A DNA stretch of 64,000 nt from Opitutia bacterium (GCA_947475065.1 CANJLB010000001.1:62001-126000); one strand, 5' to 3'; shown: positions 16,390-25,690, numbered from the stretch's first letter. The notes: generated by a model from the letters alone, not told the origin. Program-made: numbers and translations.

Positions 16390-16549
16390 GTCCCGACATA
16401 TGGTCTGCACCGCGTCGCCGCACAAATCTAGGTTCCCCGGGCCGGGCTGACAGCGTCTTGCACCACGGCCCGCAAAAAAATCCAAATAAAGCTCGTCCCC
16501 TCGCATGGATCCTGCGTAGCATTAATGGCAACCAGCCCGCTTTCTACCA

Positions 16550-17251
16550 ATGAAAACCACCTCCTCCCGCCTCACACGTCTCGCCCGTACGGCCCTTCCG
16601 GCCGCCCCGCTCGCCCTTGCCGCCATTCCATCGGCCCATGCCGCGATCATTTACACCGACGCCGGGGATGTAACCTTCTCGTTCTCCGATTCCAAGTTTC
16701 TCTGGGTTGACATGGGCACTGGCGGTTCCCCCGGTGCGGCCGCGCTCGGTCCGAAAAACCGTTATTCCCCGGCGGTATCGAGTCCGTCCTTTTACCTTTG
16801 GTTTCGGTATAGCGGGGCGCGTCCGGAGTGGGTCTCCAATGACGGGGCCGTTTCACCGGGCTTGATCTTTGACGGGGACAACAACGCAGTCGCCCGGGCT
16901 CCATATAGCTATGTCGGGCTCCTCACCCTCGGCACCATCGTCAACAGCTCGCTCTCGTTTGGCAGCAACTACAAGCCCTTTCGGACCACCGGCGCCGGCG
17001 CTACTTCCTGGACACCGGGAACCACGGGCTTCATCGGCGTGGAGTTCAACACCAACACCACCCCTCTCTTCGGCTGGGTGCAGATTTCTTACAACGCAAA
17101 CCAATCCATCACCGTTCACGATTTTGCCTACGAGTCCTCCGGCGGGGCGATCACCATCATCCCTGAGTCCTCCACTTTCGCCGCGCTGGCCGGCTTACTC
17201 GCCGGCTCCGCCGCGCTCTATCGCCGCCGCCAGCAGAAAAAGGCCGCCTGA
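16550..17251 (+). CDS. PEP-CTERM-type protein 2 (PES variant)
   Basis: 233 residues from ATG. The signal peptide 'RLARTALPAAPLALAAIPSA' is followed by 'HAAIIYTDAGDVTFSFSDSK', paralogous to genes 1 and 3. The C-terminal anchor reads 'IIPESSTFAALAGLLAGSAA' plus 'LYRRRQQKKAA': the hallmark Pro-Glu-Pro is Pro-Glu-Ser, but the hydrophobic helix and basic tail are kept. The central beta-rich region ends with 'VHDFAYESSGGAI', conserved in all three. The substitution could weaken exosortase recognition. It has its own upstream terminator and a ~160-bp leader, so it is probably a separate transcription unit. Confidence 0.8.
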   Translation: MKTTSSRLTRLARTALPAAPLALAAIPSAHAAIIYTDAGDVTFSFSDSKFLWVDMGTGGSPGAAALGPKNRYSPAVSSPSFYLWFRYSGARPEWVSNDGAVSPGLIFDGDNNAVARAPYSYVGLLTLGTIVNSSLSFGSNYKPFRTTGAGATSWTPGTTGFIGVEFNTNTTPLFGWVQISYNANQSITVHDFAYESSGGAITIIPESSTFAALAGLLAGSAALYRRRQQKKAA

Positions 17252-17290
17252 GTTTCACCACATCCTAACTTCGCAAGCCGTCTGATTATA

Positions 17291-17977
17291 GTGGCAACTT
17301 TCCGCTCACCACGTCTCCGCCGTGCCGTTCTGCCCGCGCTTCCGCTGGCGCTTGCAGCCGTTCCATCCGCCAGCGCTGCCATTATTTTTACAGATCCTTC
17401 AGACCTGACCATCTCAGCCGGTTCCTCGATCTTCATTGATATGGGCACGGCCGGCGGGTTCGGGGCGATCAGCACCAGCAGCGGGCTGTCGGGCAAGGAC
17501 TTTCAGCTGACGTTCGCCTACAGCAATTCCGCCATTCCCAAGCTGTTTTTGATCTCCTCCGGCAGTGAGGTGGCCCGGTTCGGCGGCCAGGACAAAGCGG
17601 TCAATTTTTCGCTGGGGGCGACCATTGACAGCGGTGCCGGTTTCTCGGGTTCCAACACCGCATTGAACAACAATGGAAACAATGACGCCAACTGGGCCGC
17701 CGGCACGGCCGGGTTCCTGGGCGTGAAGTTCGACGCCGATGACACTGCCGGCACGAGCATCGTTTTCAGCTGGATTCTGGTCACTTACAACAGCAACTCC
17801 ACCCTGACCGTCCATAGCTTCGCCTACGAGGCCTCAGGGGCGGCTATCTTGGCTGGCGACACGGGTGACGGCTTTGTCGCCATTCCCGAGCCGGCGGAGA
17901 CCACCGCTCTCGCCACCTTGCTCGCCGGCTCCATCGCACTCTACGCCAGACGCCGCCTGAGGAAAAAAGCCGCCTAA
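17291..17977 (+). CDS. PEP-CTERM sorting domain protein 3
   Basis: 228 residues from GTG 17291, chosen because it places the paralogous signal peptide ('RRAVLPALPLALAAVPSASA') right at the N-terminus. The body shares 'NDANWAAGTAGFLGVKFDAD' and 'TVHSFAYEASGAAILAGD' with gene 1. The C-terminus 'IPEPAETTALATLLAGSIAL' plus 'YARRRLRKKAA' is a good PEP-CTERM signal. It follows gene 2 by only 39 bases with no terminator, so the two may be cotranscribed. A strong terminator follows it. The three paralogues form a tandem array created by duplication. Confidence 0.83.
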   Translation: MATFRSPRLRRAVLPALPLALAAVPSASAAIIFTDPSDLTISAGSSIFIDMGTAGGFGAISTSSGLSGKDFQLTFAYSNSAIPKLFLISSGSEVARFGGQDKAVNFSLGATIDSGAGFSGSNTALNNNGNNDANWAAGTAGFLGVKFDADDTAGTSIVFSWILVTYNSNSTLTVHSFAYEASGAAILAGDTGDGFVAIPEPAETTALATLLAGSIALYARRRLRKKAA

Positions 17978-18000
17978 GCTTTTCCAGCATTTTTGCATCA

Positions 18001-18031
18001 GCCGCCGTCTCCCGACTGCGGCTTTTTTTTC
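18001..18031 (+). terminator. Intrinsic terminator after PEP-CTERM gene 3
   Basis: The stem gccgccgtc / gactgcggc has one mismatch and the loop tccc, followed by eight T residues and cttt. It separates the PEP-CTERM array from pyk. Confidence 0.85.
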
Positions 18032-18068
18032 TTTGCCGGGCACGGTGGCTGCAACAGTCTGTCTCTCC

Positions 18069-19499
18069 ATGCCCGCCGACACCTTCCGCCGCACCAAAAT
18101 TATCTTCACCCTCGGACCCGCCTCCGAAAGCGAGGAGATGCTTGAAAAGCTCATCCGGGCCGGTGCCGATGTCATCCGGCTAAACATGGCGCATGCCTCG
18201 CACGACTGGACACGAGACGTCGTCCGGCGTATCCGCAGCGTCGCGGCCCGCGTGGGCCGCGATGTGGCCGTGATGATGGATATCAAGGGTCCCGAGATCC
18301 GCACCGGCGACCTCGCCGTCCCCATCGAGCTCAAGCCCGGCGAAATTTTCGACTTCACCGTCAAGCCCGGTGCCCCGCGCGAGGTTTCCGAGGAGGTCCG
18401 CTCCGTGGATGTCAACTACCAGGGTCTCGTCAACGACGTCCACGTTGGCGACACCGTGCTGGTGGACAACGGCCTGCTCCGCCTCGAGGTGCTCGAAAAA
18501 AACGATGCCCACATCCGCTGCCGCGTGCTAATCCCTGGCCAGCTCTCCTCGCGCCGCCACATCAACCTCCCCGGCGTCAAGGTCAGCCTCCCCGCCTTTA
18601 CCGCCAAGGACCGCGCCGACGCCACCGTCGGCCTTGAGGCAGGCATTGATTTTCTCGCGCTTTCCTTCGTCCGCGAGGCGGCCGACATTGAGCAGCTCCG
18701 CGCGTTTCTCGCGGAGAAAAAGTCCAAGGTCCGGATCATCGCCAAGATCGAGGACCAGTCGGCCATTGACAATCTCGACGAGATCATCCGTGCGACCGAC
18801 GCACTCATGGTCGCGCGCGGCGACCTCGGCATCGAGTGCCCGTTCGAGGAGCTGCCCGTCATCCAGCATCGCGCCGTGCGCGCCTGCCTCGCGCAGGGCC
18901 GCCCGGTCATTGTCGCCACCCACATGCTCGAGAGCATGATCACCCAGCCCGTGCCGACGCGCGCCGAGCTGACCGACGTGGCCAACGCCGTCTATGAGCA
19001 GGCCGACTGCGTGATGCTCTCCGGCGAGACCACGGTGGGCCGGTACCCGCTGGAGTGCGTGCAGATGCTCGACAAGATCTCCCGCCGCATCGAGCGGGAG
19101 GAGGCGCCGGAGCTGTGTGAGTCCGCCGTCTTCACCAGCGAACGCATGAAGGTGCTCCACTCCGCCGTCGTGCTGGCCAACCAGCTCCCGCGCTCAAAGA
19201 TCATCGCGTTCACCCGCCACGGCTATGTCGCGCAAGGCCTCGCCGCGCTGCGGCCCGTGCATTCGCCCATCTACGCGTTCACGCCTTCACCGGAGGTTTT
19301 TCGTCAGCTTCGCCTGCTGCGCGCCGTCGGTCCGTTCCACATGCCCTTCGCCTCCGAACCCAACGCCACCATTGAAAACGCCATCAGCGTGCTCCGCCGC
19401 GCCGGTGTCGTCGCCACCGGCGACAAGCTCATCGTCGCCACCGATGTCGTCGCGCAGGACCGCATCGTGGACAGCGTGCAGCTGCGGACGGTGTGGTGA
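18069..19499 (+). CDS. pyk: Pyruvate kinase
   Basis: 476 residues, the usual bacterial length. It converts phosphoenolpyruvate and ADP to pyruvate and ATP. Family motifs are 'TKIIFTLGPASESEEMLEKL' at the N-terminus, 'RLNMAHASHDW', 'MDIKGPEIRTGDL', the active-site signature 'VRIIAKIEDQSAIDNLDEII', 'VARGDLGIECPFEELPVIQH' and 'DCVMLSGETTVGRYPLECV'. The ATG at 18069 is preferred to the in-frame start at 18033. It follows a terminator, so it has its own promoter. PPi-PFK lies 1.5 kb downstream on the same strand, giving a small glycolytic neighbourhood. A degenerate 5' copy of a pyk gene sits at 11900. Confidence 0.96.
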   Translation: MPADTFRRTKIIFTLGPASESEEMLEKLIRAGADVIRLNMAHASHDWTRDVVRRIRSVAARVGRDVAVMMDIKGPEIRTGDLAVPIELKPGEIFDFTVKPGAPREVSEEVRSVDVNYQGLVNDVHVGDTVLVDNGLLRLEVLEKNDAHIRCRVLIPGQLSSRRHINLPGVKVSLPAFTAKDRADATVGLEAGIDFLALSFVREAADIEQLRAFLAEKKSKVRIIAKIEDQSAIDNLDEIIRATDALMVARGDLGIECPFEELPVIQHRAVRACLAQGRPVIVATHMLESMITQPVPTRAELTDVANAVYEQADCVMLSGETTVGRYPLECVQMLDKISRRIEREEAPELCESAVFTSERMKVLHSAVVLANQLPRSKIIAFTRHGYVAQGLAALRPVHSPIYAFTPSPEVFRQLRLLRAVGPFHMPFASEPNATIENAISVLRRAGVVATGDKLIVATDVVAQDRIVDSVQLRTVW

Positions 19500-19536
19500 G
19501 AAAGTAAATCATACCGTCAGTGATTATTCCGCCAGC

Positions 19537-20196
19537 ATGATCTCCAAGCTGCCACGATGGATCTGGGCCGGGGCGTGGGCACTGGCGCTGGTCGCGGGCA
19601 TGGTCAACGTTGTCGGCCTGCTCGGCTTCGAGCATCAGGCCGTCACCCATCTGACCGGCACGACCTCGCTGCTGGCAGCTGCGCTGGGCGCACGCGATCT
19701 GACCGCGGCGCTGCATCTGGCCGCGATGATCGGCTCATTTCTGGCCGGCACGGTGCTCAGCGGGCTGATCGTGCAGGACAGCGTGCTTCAGCTTGACCGC
19801 CGCTATGGCGCCGCTTTGGGACTGGAGTCGCTGCTGCTCTGCGGCGCCGTGCCGCTCCTGGAACGCCATAGCATCTGGGGGATGTATTGCGCATCGTGCG
19901 CCTGCGGCCTGCAAAACGCCATGGTGAGCACCTACAGCGGGGCCGTCGTCCGCACCACCCACCTTTCCGGGATGTTCACCGACCTCGGCATCTTTCTCGG
20001 TCATGCGCTGCGCGGTCTGCCGGTGGACGCACGACGGCTGCGGCTGTGCACACTGATCATCTCGGGCTTTCTCGCCGGCGGTGTCGCCGGGGCGGTGGCG
20101 TTTCACCGGCTCGGCTACCCCGCGCTGTTCATTCCCGGCGGCCTCGTGGCGGCGGCAGCGCTGGCCTATGGCATCCGCCCTGTGCGCGGCGGTTGA
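19537..20196 (+). CDS. DUF1275 (YoaK-like) membrane protein
   Basis: 219 residues from ATG 19537, with about six hydrophobic segments. 'GMVNVVGLLGFEHQAVTHLT' followed by GTTS is the characteristic DUF1275 front motif. 'GLQNAMVSTYSGAVVRTTHL' plus 'SGMFTDLGIFLGHALRG' is the conserved second half. The family is widespread, predicted to be cytoplasmic-membrane transporters, and has no firmly assigned substrate. The gene starts 37 bases after pyk and could be read through from it. No regulatory element is evident. Confidence 0.86.
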   Translation: MISKLPRWIWAGAWALALVAGMVNVVGLLGFEHQAVTHLTGTTSLLAAALGARDLTAALHLAAMIGSFLAGTVLSGLIVQDSVLQLDRRYGAALGLESLLLCGAVPLLERHSIWGMYCASCACGLQNAMVSTYSGAVVRTTHLSGMFTDLGIFLGHALRGLPVDARRLRLCTLIISGFLAGGVAGAVAFHRLGYPALFIPGGLVAAAALAYGIRPVRGG

Positions 20197-20286
20197 AACC
20201 TGAGTCTGGCCTGGCCGGCGGGTGTTCCGGCTCCTCCGGCAAACTCCCGCCTTGCGCGCCGCGCCGGGGTGTTTCCACTGGCGGAC

Positions 20287-20772
20287 ATGAAAGTTACGTT
20301 CACTACCAAGGAATACACCCATCTCCTCGAACTCGCTCATCTCGGGCTGCAGGTCGCCACCCGCCGGTTCGGCGAGGGGGACGATGACGCCCCACCCGCC
20401 CAGAGCGCGGGCACGCGACGCTATGCGGACATCACGCAAAAGCTCCTCGACCTCGCGACACCGTTCGGCTGCGCCGATCTCGTGGATGTGGGCGCCGACG
20501 GCCGGCTGATCGTCTCGGCCAAGCTCGCCGACAGCGAACGCCTGCAAAAGCTCATCGGTGAATACAACAACGACACCTTCTGGCACGAGCTCGTCACCCG
20601 GCTGGCCGACCGCGACCTCGCCGCCCAGCACACCAAGCAGGCGCTGGCTGGCGACGGCGGCCCGCCCCTCGACGCCGATGCCCGCCTGCGCGACCTTGAA
20701 GATGCCTATTGGGAGGAATTTGAAGAGAACGACCTGACCAACCTCGTCCTCCTGCGCGGCGGCAAGGGGTGA
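20287..20772 (+). CDS. Hypothetical acidic protein
   Basis: 161 residues from ATG 20287; a start at 20269 would add six residues. There is no signal peptide or membrane segment. It is acidic, with a predicted helix-rich front ('KEYTHLLELAHLGLQVATRR'), a beta-like centre ('CADLVDVGADGRLIVSAKLA') and a strongly acidic C-terminal helix ('DLEDAYWEEFEENDLTNLVL'). I do not recognise a named domain. Codon use matches the neighbours, and the frame is well delimited, so it is probably a real lineage-specific cytoplasmic gene. Confidence 0.62.
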   Translation: MKVTFTTKEYTHLLELAHLGLQVATRRFGEGDDDAPPAQSAGTRRYADITQKLLDLATPFGCADLVDVGADGRLIVSAKLADSERLQKLIGEYNNDTFWHELVTRLADRDLAAQHTKQALAGDGGPPLDADARLRDLEDAYWEEFEENDLTNLVLLRGGKG

Positions 20773-21037
20773 GGCGGCGTCCGCGCGGGCCACCTTTGGC
20801 TGGCAAAGGCAAAGCTACGAGCAGGCGGTGTCAGGTCATCCAATAGGTTCTCCCATCCAGATTGTCCGCCTCCGCATCTCTGTGTGAAGCCCTGCCGATG
20901 CTGGGCCAATGGCAGGGGAATATCCCCCTCGGCTCCGTCACATAATTTCTTTTTCTACTTTGAGTTTGCCAGCGGCGTGCCCGGCCCCTCAGCCTGACCG
21001 TTCACGTTCTCAACCAACCTTATTCATCTTCACTCTC
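20773..21037 (+). other. Leader region upstream of PPi-phosphofructokinase
   Basis: About 265 bases without a convincing gene. A 7-bp hairpin (ccctgcc / ggcaggg, around 20890-20917) and a locally AT-rich stretch (acataatttctttttctact, near 20940) precede the pfp start by ~95 bases. The AT-rich part is the likeliest promoter area, but no clean -35/-10 pair can be named. Confidence 0.35.
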
Positions 21038-22297
21038 ATGGCTGAACTCTCAGGCAATGTTTTGGTGGGCCAGTCCGGTGGCCCCACCGCCGTCATCAAC
21101 GCCAGTGTGGCCGGCGTCGTCGCCGAGGCGCTGAATCACGCCTGCATCGAGGAGATTTACGGCACGCTCAACGGCGTGCTCGGCATCCTTCACGAAAATT
21201 TCGTGGATCTCGCCGCTGAGTCGCAGCAGACCATCCGTGCCCTCCGACACACTCCCGGCGCCGCGCTCGGTACCTGCCGTTACAAGCTGAAAAAGCAGTC
21301 CGACTTCGAGCGCGTTCTCGAGGTTTTTAAGGCCCACAACATCCGCTATTTCTTCTATGCCGGCGGCAATGACTCACAGGACACCGCCGACAAAATTTCG
21401 AAGCTCGCCCAACAGCAGGGCTACGAACTGCGCGTCATCGGCATCCCCAAGACCGTGGATAACGACCTCGCCGTCACCGATCACTGCCCCGGCTATGGCT
21501 CGGTGATCAAGGCCCTCTGCACCACCGTCCGCGAACTCGCCTGTGACCACGGGGCCATGGGCCAGCACGACCTCGTCTCCATCGTCGAAGTTATGGGCCG
21601 CAACGCCGGCTGGATCGCCGCCGGCACCTCACTGGCCCGGCGCCGCGACCAGCCCAACGACCCGCCGCACCTCATCTATCTCCCCGAGGTCGCCTTTTCG
21701 CCGGAAAAATTCATCGCCGACGTGCAACGCGTCCTCAAGCGCGAGAAATACTGCCTCGTCGTCGTGGGCGAAGGCCTGATTGATGCCGACGGAAATTACA
21801 TCGCTGCCGCCGAAGCCTCCGACGCCTTCGGCCACGCCCAGCTGGGCGGCGCCGGTGAATACCTCCGCAGCCTCGTCGAGCAGCATCTCCCTGGCGTCAA
21901 GGCCCGTTCCGCCAAGCCCGGCATCACCCAGCGCGCCGCCGCCCATGCCGGCTCCAAGACTGACGCCGACGAGGCGTTTCTCGCCGGTCAGGCCGCCGTC
22001 AAGGCCGCTGTCAACGGTGAGACCGACAAGATGGTCACGCTCGTCCGTGGCGATGGCGACCATTACACCTGCGAGACCGGCCTCGCGCCGCTCGCCGAGA
22101 TCGCCAACGGCGTCAAGAAACTGCCACGCGAATGGATCAACGAGGACGGGGTGAGCATGAATTTTCAGTTCGCCCGTTACGCCACCCCGCTCATCCAGGG
22201 CGAAACGGTTGTGCCGCACGACACTGGGCTCCCGGTCTTTGCGCACCTCGAAAAAATTTCCGTGGATCGCATCCTCCCGCCGCACGAGGCGACGTGA
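21038..22297 (+). CDS. pfp: PPi-dependent 6-phosphofructokinase
   Basis: 419 residues from ATG 21038. It phosphorylates fructose 6-phosphate using pyrophosphate. 'GNVLVGQSGGPTAVINASVA' is the N-terminal phosphate-donor motif. 'YFFYAGGNDSQDTA' (residue ~105) carries Asp where ATP-dependent enzymes have Gly in GGDGS, the residue that selects PPi. 'GIPKTVDNDL' (~137) is the active-site loop, and 'VEVMGRNAGWIAAGTSLA' matches the long-type PFP family. The later 'GITQRAAAHAGSKTDADEAF' also fits. The reversible PPi enzyme together with pyk suggests a PPi-economising glycolysis. A strong terminator follows. Confidence 0.93.
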   Translation: MAELSGNVLVGQSGGPTAVINASVAGVVAEALNHACIEEIYGTLNGVLGILHENFVDLAAESQQTIRALRHTPGAALGTCRYKLKKQSDFERVLEVFKAHNIRYFFYAGGNDSQDTADKISKLAQQQGYELRVIGIPKTVDNDLAVTDHCPGYGSVIKALCTTVRELACDHGAMGQHDLVSIVEVMGRNAGWIAAGTSLARRRDQPNDPPHLIYLPEVAFSPEKFIADVQRVLKREKYCLVVVGEGLIDADGNYIAAAEASDAFGHAQLGGAGEYLRSLVEQHLPGVKARSAKPGITQRAAAHAGSKTDADEAFLAGQAAVKAAVNGETDKMVTLVRGDGDHYTCETGLAPLAEIANGVKKLPREWINEDGVSMNFQFARYATPLIQGETVVPHDTGLPVFAHLEKISVDRILPPHEAT

Positions 22298-22328
22298 GCC
22301 CAAAGGCGGCGGACAGGCAGAGATTCTC

Positions 22329-22356
22329 GGGCGCGGCTCCGGCCGCGCCCTTTTTA
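22329..22356 (+). terminator. Intrinsic terminator after pfp
   Basis: Perfect 9-bp GC stem (gggcgcggc / gccgcgccc), loop tccg, then tttttatt. It overlaps the last bases of the convergent DUF4097 gene by three bases and serves the plus strand only. Confidence 0.93.
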
Positions 22357-23331
22357 TTGGGCCGGGGCCGGTTCCGGCAAAACCAGCGCTTCGCCGCGCA
22401 ACTGGATACGACCGCCTGAGGCACTCAGCGCCACCACCAGGCCGCCGCCGTTGAGCTTGGCCGAAAAGTGCGACCGGGCCTCGCCATCGGGCACGCCCGC
22501 CGGTGCCAGTCCGCGTGTCGTCACCTTCTCCAGCACGGCGGCCGACGCCTCAATGTTGGCCGCGCTGCGCTGGTCAAAAATCGCAATGATGTTCCCACCC
22601 GAGGTCGCCACATCCGCCGCGCGGGTGAGCGGATGCACAAACCGCACTTTGACTGACGAGCCGTTGCCGCTCACACGAAAATCCCCCCCGGCCTGCTGCA
22701 CCTCGATTTCGCCGCCGTCGCTCGCCAGCCGCGCCCCGCCGAGCGCCCGACCTATGGAAATGTTGCCCGTCACGCTGGCCGCATCCACTCTTCCCGTGCA
22801 GGCCGTCACGCCGATTTCTCCGGCATTGGAGCGCACCGTCACCGTGCCGTCGGTCTCGCCGATAAAAATTTTTCCCGACTCGTTGATCACCTTGAGCTTT
22901 CCCGTCAGCTTGCCCACGGTGATGTCGCCGTTGGTGGTGTGCAGCTCGGCGTCGCAGCGGCGCGGCACTTTGATGTCAAACGTGAGCAGCACGGGCGGCC
23001 AGTTCTGCCAGGTGAAACTTACCTTGCGGCGGTAGCTCGCGCGTACGATGACGTGCCCGTCCTTGTCCTGTTTTAACGTGAGGTCCAGGTCAGCCAACAG
23101 CGGCGCGGCCTCCTTCTCGTCCTTCACGTTGCACTGTTCGGTCACCGAGATCTCGATGGCGTCGCCATCCGTCTCCGTGAGATTGATCGCCCCGCTGAAC
23201 GTATCCAGCTGCAGCACCGCGCCAGCGGCGGGAGCGGTGAACTTTTGCCGGACCTTGTGTTCGACGAGCGCGTGCGCGGCCGGTGCGACAGCGCACAGGA
23301 GCCAGACGAGCGGGAGCAGACGGCAGTTCAT
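22354..23331 (-). CDS. Secreted DUF4097 (putative adhesin-like beta-helix) protein
   Basis: 325 residues from ATG 23331, chosen because it gives a clean signal peptide ('MNCRLLPLVWLLCAVAPAAH'). Residues ~25-130 contain 'LQLDTFSGAINLTETDGDAI', and from ~140 onward there are regular short beta repeats ('LHTTNGDITVGKLTGKLKVI', 'GTVTVRSNAGEIGVTACTGR', 'VDAASVTGNISIG'), the hallmark of DUF4097. These proteins are exported. Some are fused to or adjacent to envelope-stress regulators, but none is present here. The stop lies inside the pfp terminator, and the gene is convergent with pfp and divergent from hisI. Confidence 0.8.
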   Translation of the reverse strand: MNCRLLPLVWLLCAVAPAAHALVEHKVRQKFTAPAAGAVLQLDTFSGAINLTETDGDAIEISVTEQCNVKDEKEAAPLLADLDLTLKQDKDGHVIVRASYRRKVSFTWQNWPPVLLTFDIKVPRRCDAELHTTNGDITVGKLTGKLKVINESGKIFIGETDGTVTVRSNAGEIGVTACTGRVDAASVTGNISIGRALGGARLASDGGEIEVQQAGGDFRVSGNGSSVKVRFVHPLTRAADVATSGGNIIAIFDQRSAANIEASAAVLEKVTTRGLAPAGVPDGEARSHFSAKLNGGGLVVALSASGGRIQLRGEALVLPEPAPAQ

Positions 23332-23441
23332 GTCCGCCACTCCAACGGCTCCGCACCGCGCGGACAAGCCCGATGTCGCAGGGCCGGCACCGTGTCGCCG
23401 TCCGAAAACCTCCTCGCCTTCCACGACCCCCGCCCTAACGT

Positions 23442-23900
23442 ATGCATATGATCGCGTTTCCCGCCCGCACGACTTCCGCCGAGATCGAGCTCGGCTCCAC
23501 ACTCCGGCCCAAGTTCGGCACCGACGGGCTCATCCCGTGCATCACCCAGGACGCCACGACGGGCGAGGTGCTGATGTTTGCCTTCATGAACGCCGAGTCG
23601 CTCGCCCACACCTTGCACACGCGCAAGGCCACCTACTGGAGCCGCTCACGCGCAAAGCTCTGGGTCAAGGGAGAGGAGTCGGGTAACGTGCAGCTCGTGC
23701 GCGAGCTGTTCACCGATTGCGACCAGGATGTGCTGCTCCTCAAGGTCGAGCAGTCCGGCGCAGCCAACGCCTCCTGCCACAACGGCTACACGTCCTGCTT
23801 TTACCGCCGTCTGGCCGACCTCGCCGACCCGGCCCGCCCGCTCACTTTCACTGCGGCACCGCTTTTCGACCCGGCCGCCGTCTACAAAAAGAAAGTCTGA
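23442..23900 (+). CDS. hisI: Phosphoribosyl-AMP cyclohydrolase
   Basis: 152 residues, catalysing the third step of histidine biosynthesis (hydrolytic opening of the phosphoribosyl-AMP ring). Zn/Mg-binding and family motifs are complete: '[20 protein letters not shown]', '[20 protein letters not shown]' then '[14 protein letters not shown]', '[13 protein letters not shown]', and the late Cys pair in '[15 protein letters not shown]'. It is monofunctional, with no HisE domain. No other his genes adjoin; it stands alone between two minus-strand genes, so the pathway is scattered in this genome. Confidence 0.95.
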   Translation: MHMIAFPARTTSAEIELGSTLRPKFGTDGLIPCITQDATTGEVLMFAFMNAESLAHTLHTRKATYWSRSRAKLWVKGEESGNVQLVRELFTDCDQDVLLLKVEQSGAANASCHNGYTSCFYRRLADLADPARPLTFTAAPLFDPAAVYKKKV

Positions 23901-23915
23901 AACACGGGCTGGGGC

Positions 23916-25682
23916 TCAGGCCCGCAGTTCGGCCGAGAGATCGATTTTCTCGAACCGCACGCCGATCAGCCAGACACCGCACCACAGCTCGCCCACGAGG
24001 ATTACCAGCACGGCCACTGCGGCCAGGACCACCGCCGCGGCGGTGCCGATGAGCCACTTGAAGGCCAAAATCAGCACCAGGGCGGCCAATCCTGCGGGCA
24101 GCATCGCCAGCAGCAGCACAAACAGCTGCCCAAACATAAAAATCAGCCGCTGGCCCATCACATCAATGCCGCCTCCCCGCGCCGCGCCCGACTGGAACCA
24201 GCCAGGAAACAGCACGGTCGCGGCGTTCGGCACGAGCAGTTGCAACGCAACGAGCGGCGGCGCGATGAGCACGAGGCACACCCAGGCCGTCAGCTGTGTC
24301 CCCAGCGCGCCCGCCGCCGGCCCGCCTCGCAGATGCACCGCCAGCCCGCCCGCCAGCAGCGCCAGCCAAAGCAGCCCGCTCAGGATCGCGGTGGGTGCCA
24401 GCAGGCCGCCCAGCACCACCTGCCAGCCGGCCAGCGGGTAGGTTTTAAGGATGTCAATGTTGGGCAGGTCACCGCGCAGGTCCTGCCGTGCGAGCTGCGG
24501 GCCGAGCAGCAAAATATAGGCTCCGGCCACCCCCGCGCCGATGCCGACCAGCCGCAGCATCGCCCGCCACTCGGGCTGGCCTTCCAGTATCAGGCAGCCG
24601 GCCACGATGAGCCCGGCGACCACAACGAACAGACGCGGATTCAGCCAGCCTGGCGCGGCGAGCAGATTTTTCCACAGCAACGCCAGCTCCGCCCGGCCCG
24701 GGCCGGCGAGTGCAAACGGCGGGCGGCGGCCCTTGCCTGGCGTGCGGCGGGGCAGCCGTTTTCCAGCGCGCCACGCCGCAATGGTCGCACCGCGTTTCTC
24801 CGCCACGCCCAGCGAGGCCTCCTCAAAGGCGACGTTCATCCTCATCACCCAAAAATAATGCGCGCCCAGGATCAGCAGGGCCGGCCCCAGTGCGGACAGA
24901 AAGCCGGCCATGTCCTTGGCCAGAAACGGCCCGAGCACCAGCTTGCACGGCCACAGCAGCCAGTCTATGGCACCGCCATTGAGCACGGTCAGCACATAAC
25001 TGCGCAGCGGGTTAAAGCCGGCCATGTCGGCATCCGTGGGCGCACGCAAGTCCTGCCAGACCCACGCCACGGTCACACCCACGGCCAGCGCCAGCAGGCC
25101 CAGCACCGCGCCGCGCCGCCGGCGCACGCTGACTCCGCCCTCCATCAGCCGCGTGAGGGTAAGCACCGCGCCGGCGGCATGCAGGCTGAGCACCGAGAGA
25201 ATCACCCACCAGCCCATGGCATGCGTCACGGCGCTGCCGCCCAGCGAGCCAAAGCGTTTCGTCAGCAACGTGAAAAACAGCGAGGTGAACAGAATCCGCG
25301 ACTGCGAGCTGAGGAGCTTGAAGTGAATGAGCTTCCGCCGGCTCAACGGTGCGGGAAACAAAAATGCCGCCTCGGCCTCGCTGAATGGCAGGCCGGGCTT
25401 TTCCGTCGGCAACACCCACGCCAGCGTGGCGTAGGCCAGCATTGCCAACGCCCCCAGCGCGGCCGCCATTTCCGCAAAATCCGTTGCGGGCAATCCGCCG
25501 GCCGCCTGGCCGAATTGTGCCGCCCGCGCCCCGACGCCGATCGGCCGAAAAAAGAAAAACCAAAAATAGGCCGCCCCGACGATCGCCCCAAAAAAATATT
25601 TCGGCTGCCGCAACCGCCGCAGCCGGGTGAGCACCACGTTTTTCAACGAGGTCAGCTGGAGATAGAGGAGGGCGGAGAGCAC
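23916..25682 (-). CDS. ABC exporter membrane subunit (putative ABC_export family)
   Basis: 588 residues with about twelve hydrophobic segments in two halves. The N-terminus 'YLQLTSLKNVVLTRLRRLRQ' and 'EKPGLPFSEAEAAFLFPAPL' (the conserved LPFS-E-AE--FLFPAP motif) mark the large permease family paired with CcmA-type ATPases. The adjacent upstream gene on the same strand is that ATPase, so the two form an export system in the cytoplasmic membrane. The substrate is unknown. The 172-base gap to the ATPase gene is filled with degenerate repeats rather than a promoter or gene. Confidence 0.8.
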   Translation of the reverse strand: MLSALLYLQLTSLKNVVLTRLRRLRQPKYFFGAIVGAAYFWFFFFRPIGVGARAAQFGQAAGGLPATDFAEMAAALGALAMLAYATLAWVLPTEKPGLPFSEAEAAFLFPAPLSRRKLIHFKLLSSQSRILFTSLFFTLLTKRFGSLGGSAVTHAMGWWVILSVLSLHAAGAVLTLTRLMEGGVSVRRRRGAVLGLLALAVGVTVAWVWQDLRAPTDADMAGFNPLRSYVLTVLNGGAIDWLLWPCKLVLGPFLAKDMAGFLSALGPALLILGAHYFWVMRMNVAFEEASLGVAEKRGATIAAWRAGKRLPRRTPGKGRRPPFALAGPGRAELALLWKNLLAAPGWLNPRLFVVVAGLIVAGCLILEGQPEWRAMLRLVGIGAGVAGAYILLLGPQLARQDLRGDLPNIDILKTYPLAGWQVVLGGLLAPTAILSGLLWLALLAGGLAVHLRGGPAAGALGTQLTAWVCLVLIAPPLVALQLLVPNAATVLFPGWFQSGAARGGGIDVMGQRLIFMFGQLFVLLLAMLPAGLAALVLILAFKWLIGTAAAVVLAAVAVLVILVGELWCGVWLIGVRFEKIDLSAELRA

Positions 25683-25690
25683 GGGGGGAA

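Noticed and set aside
16530-16549. GG-N10-GC sigma-54-like promoter just before PEP-CTERM gene 2 (tggcaaccagcccgctt)
   Set aside because: PEP-CTERM genes are often sigma-54 controlled, but this match ends about 8 bases before the ATG, so transcription would begin inside the gene. The second half (ccgctt) is also a poor -12 box.
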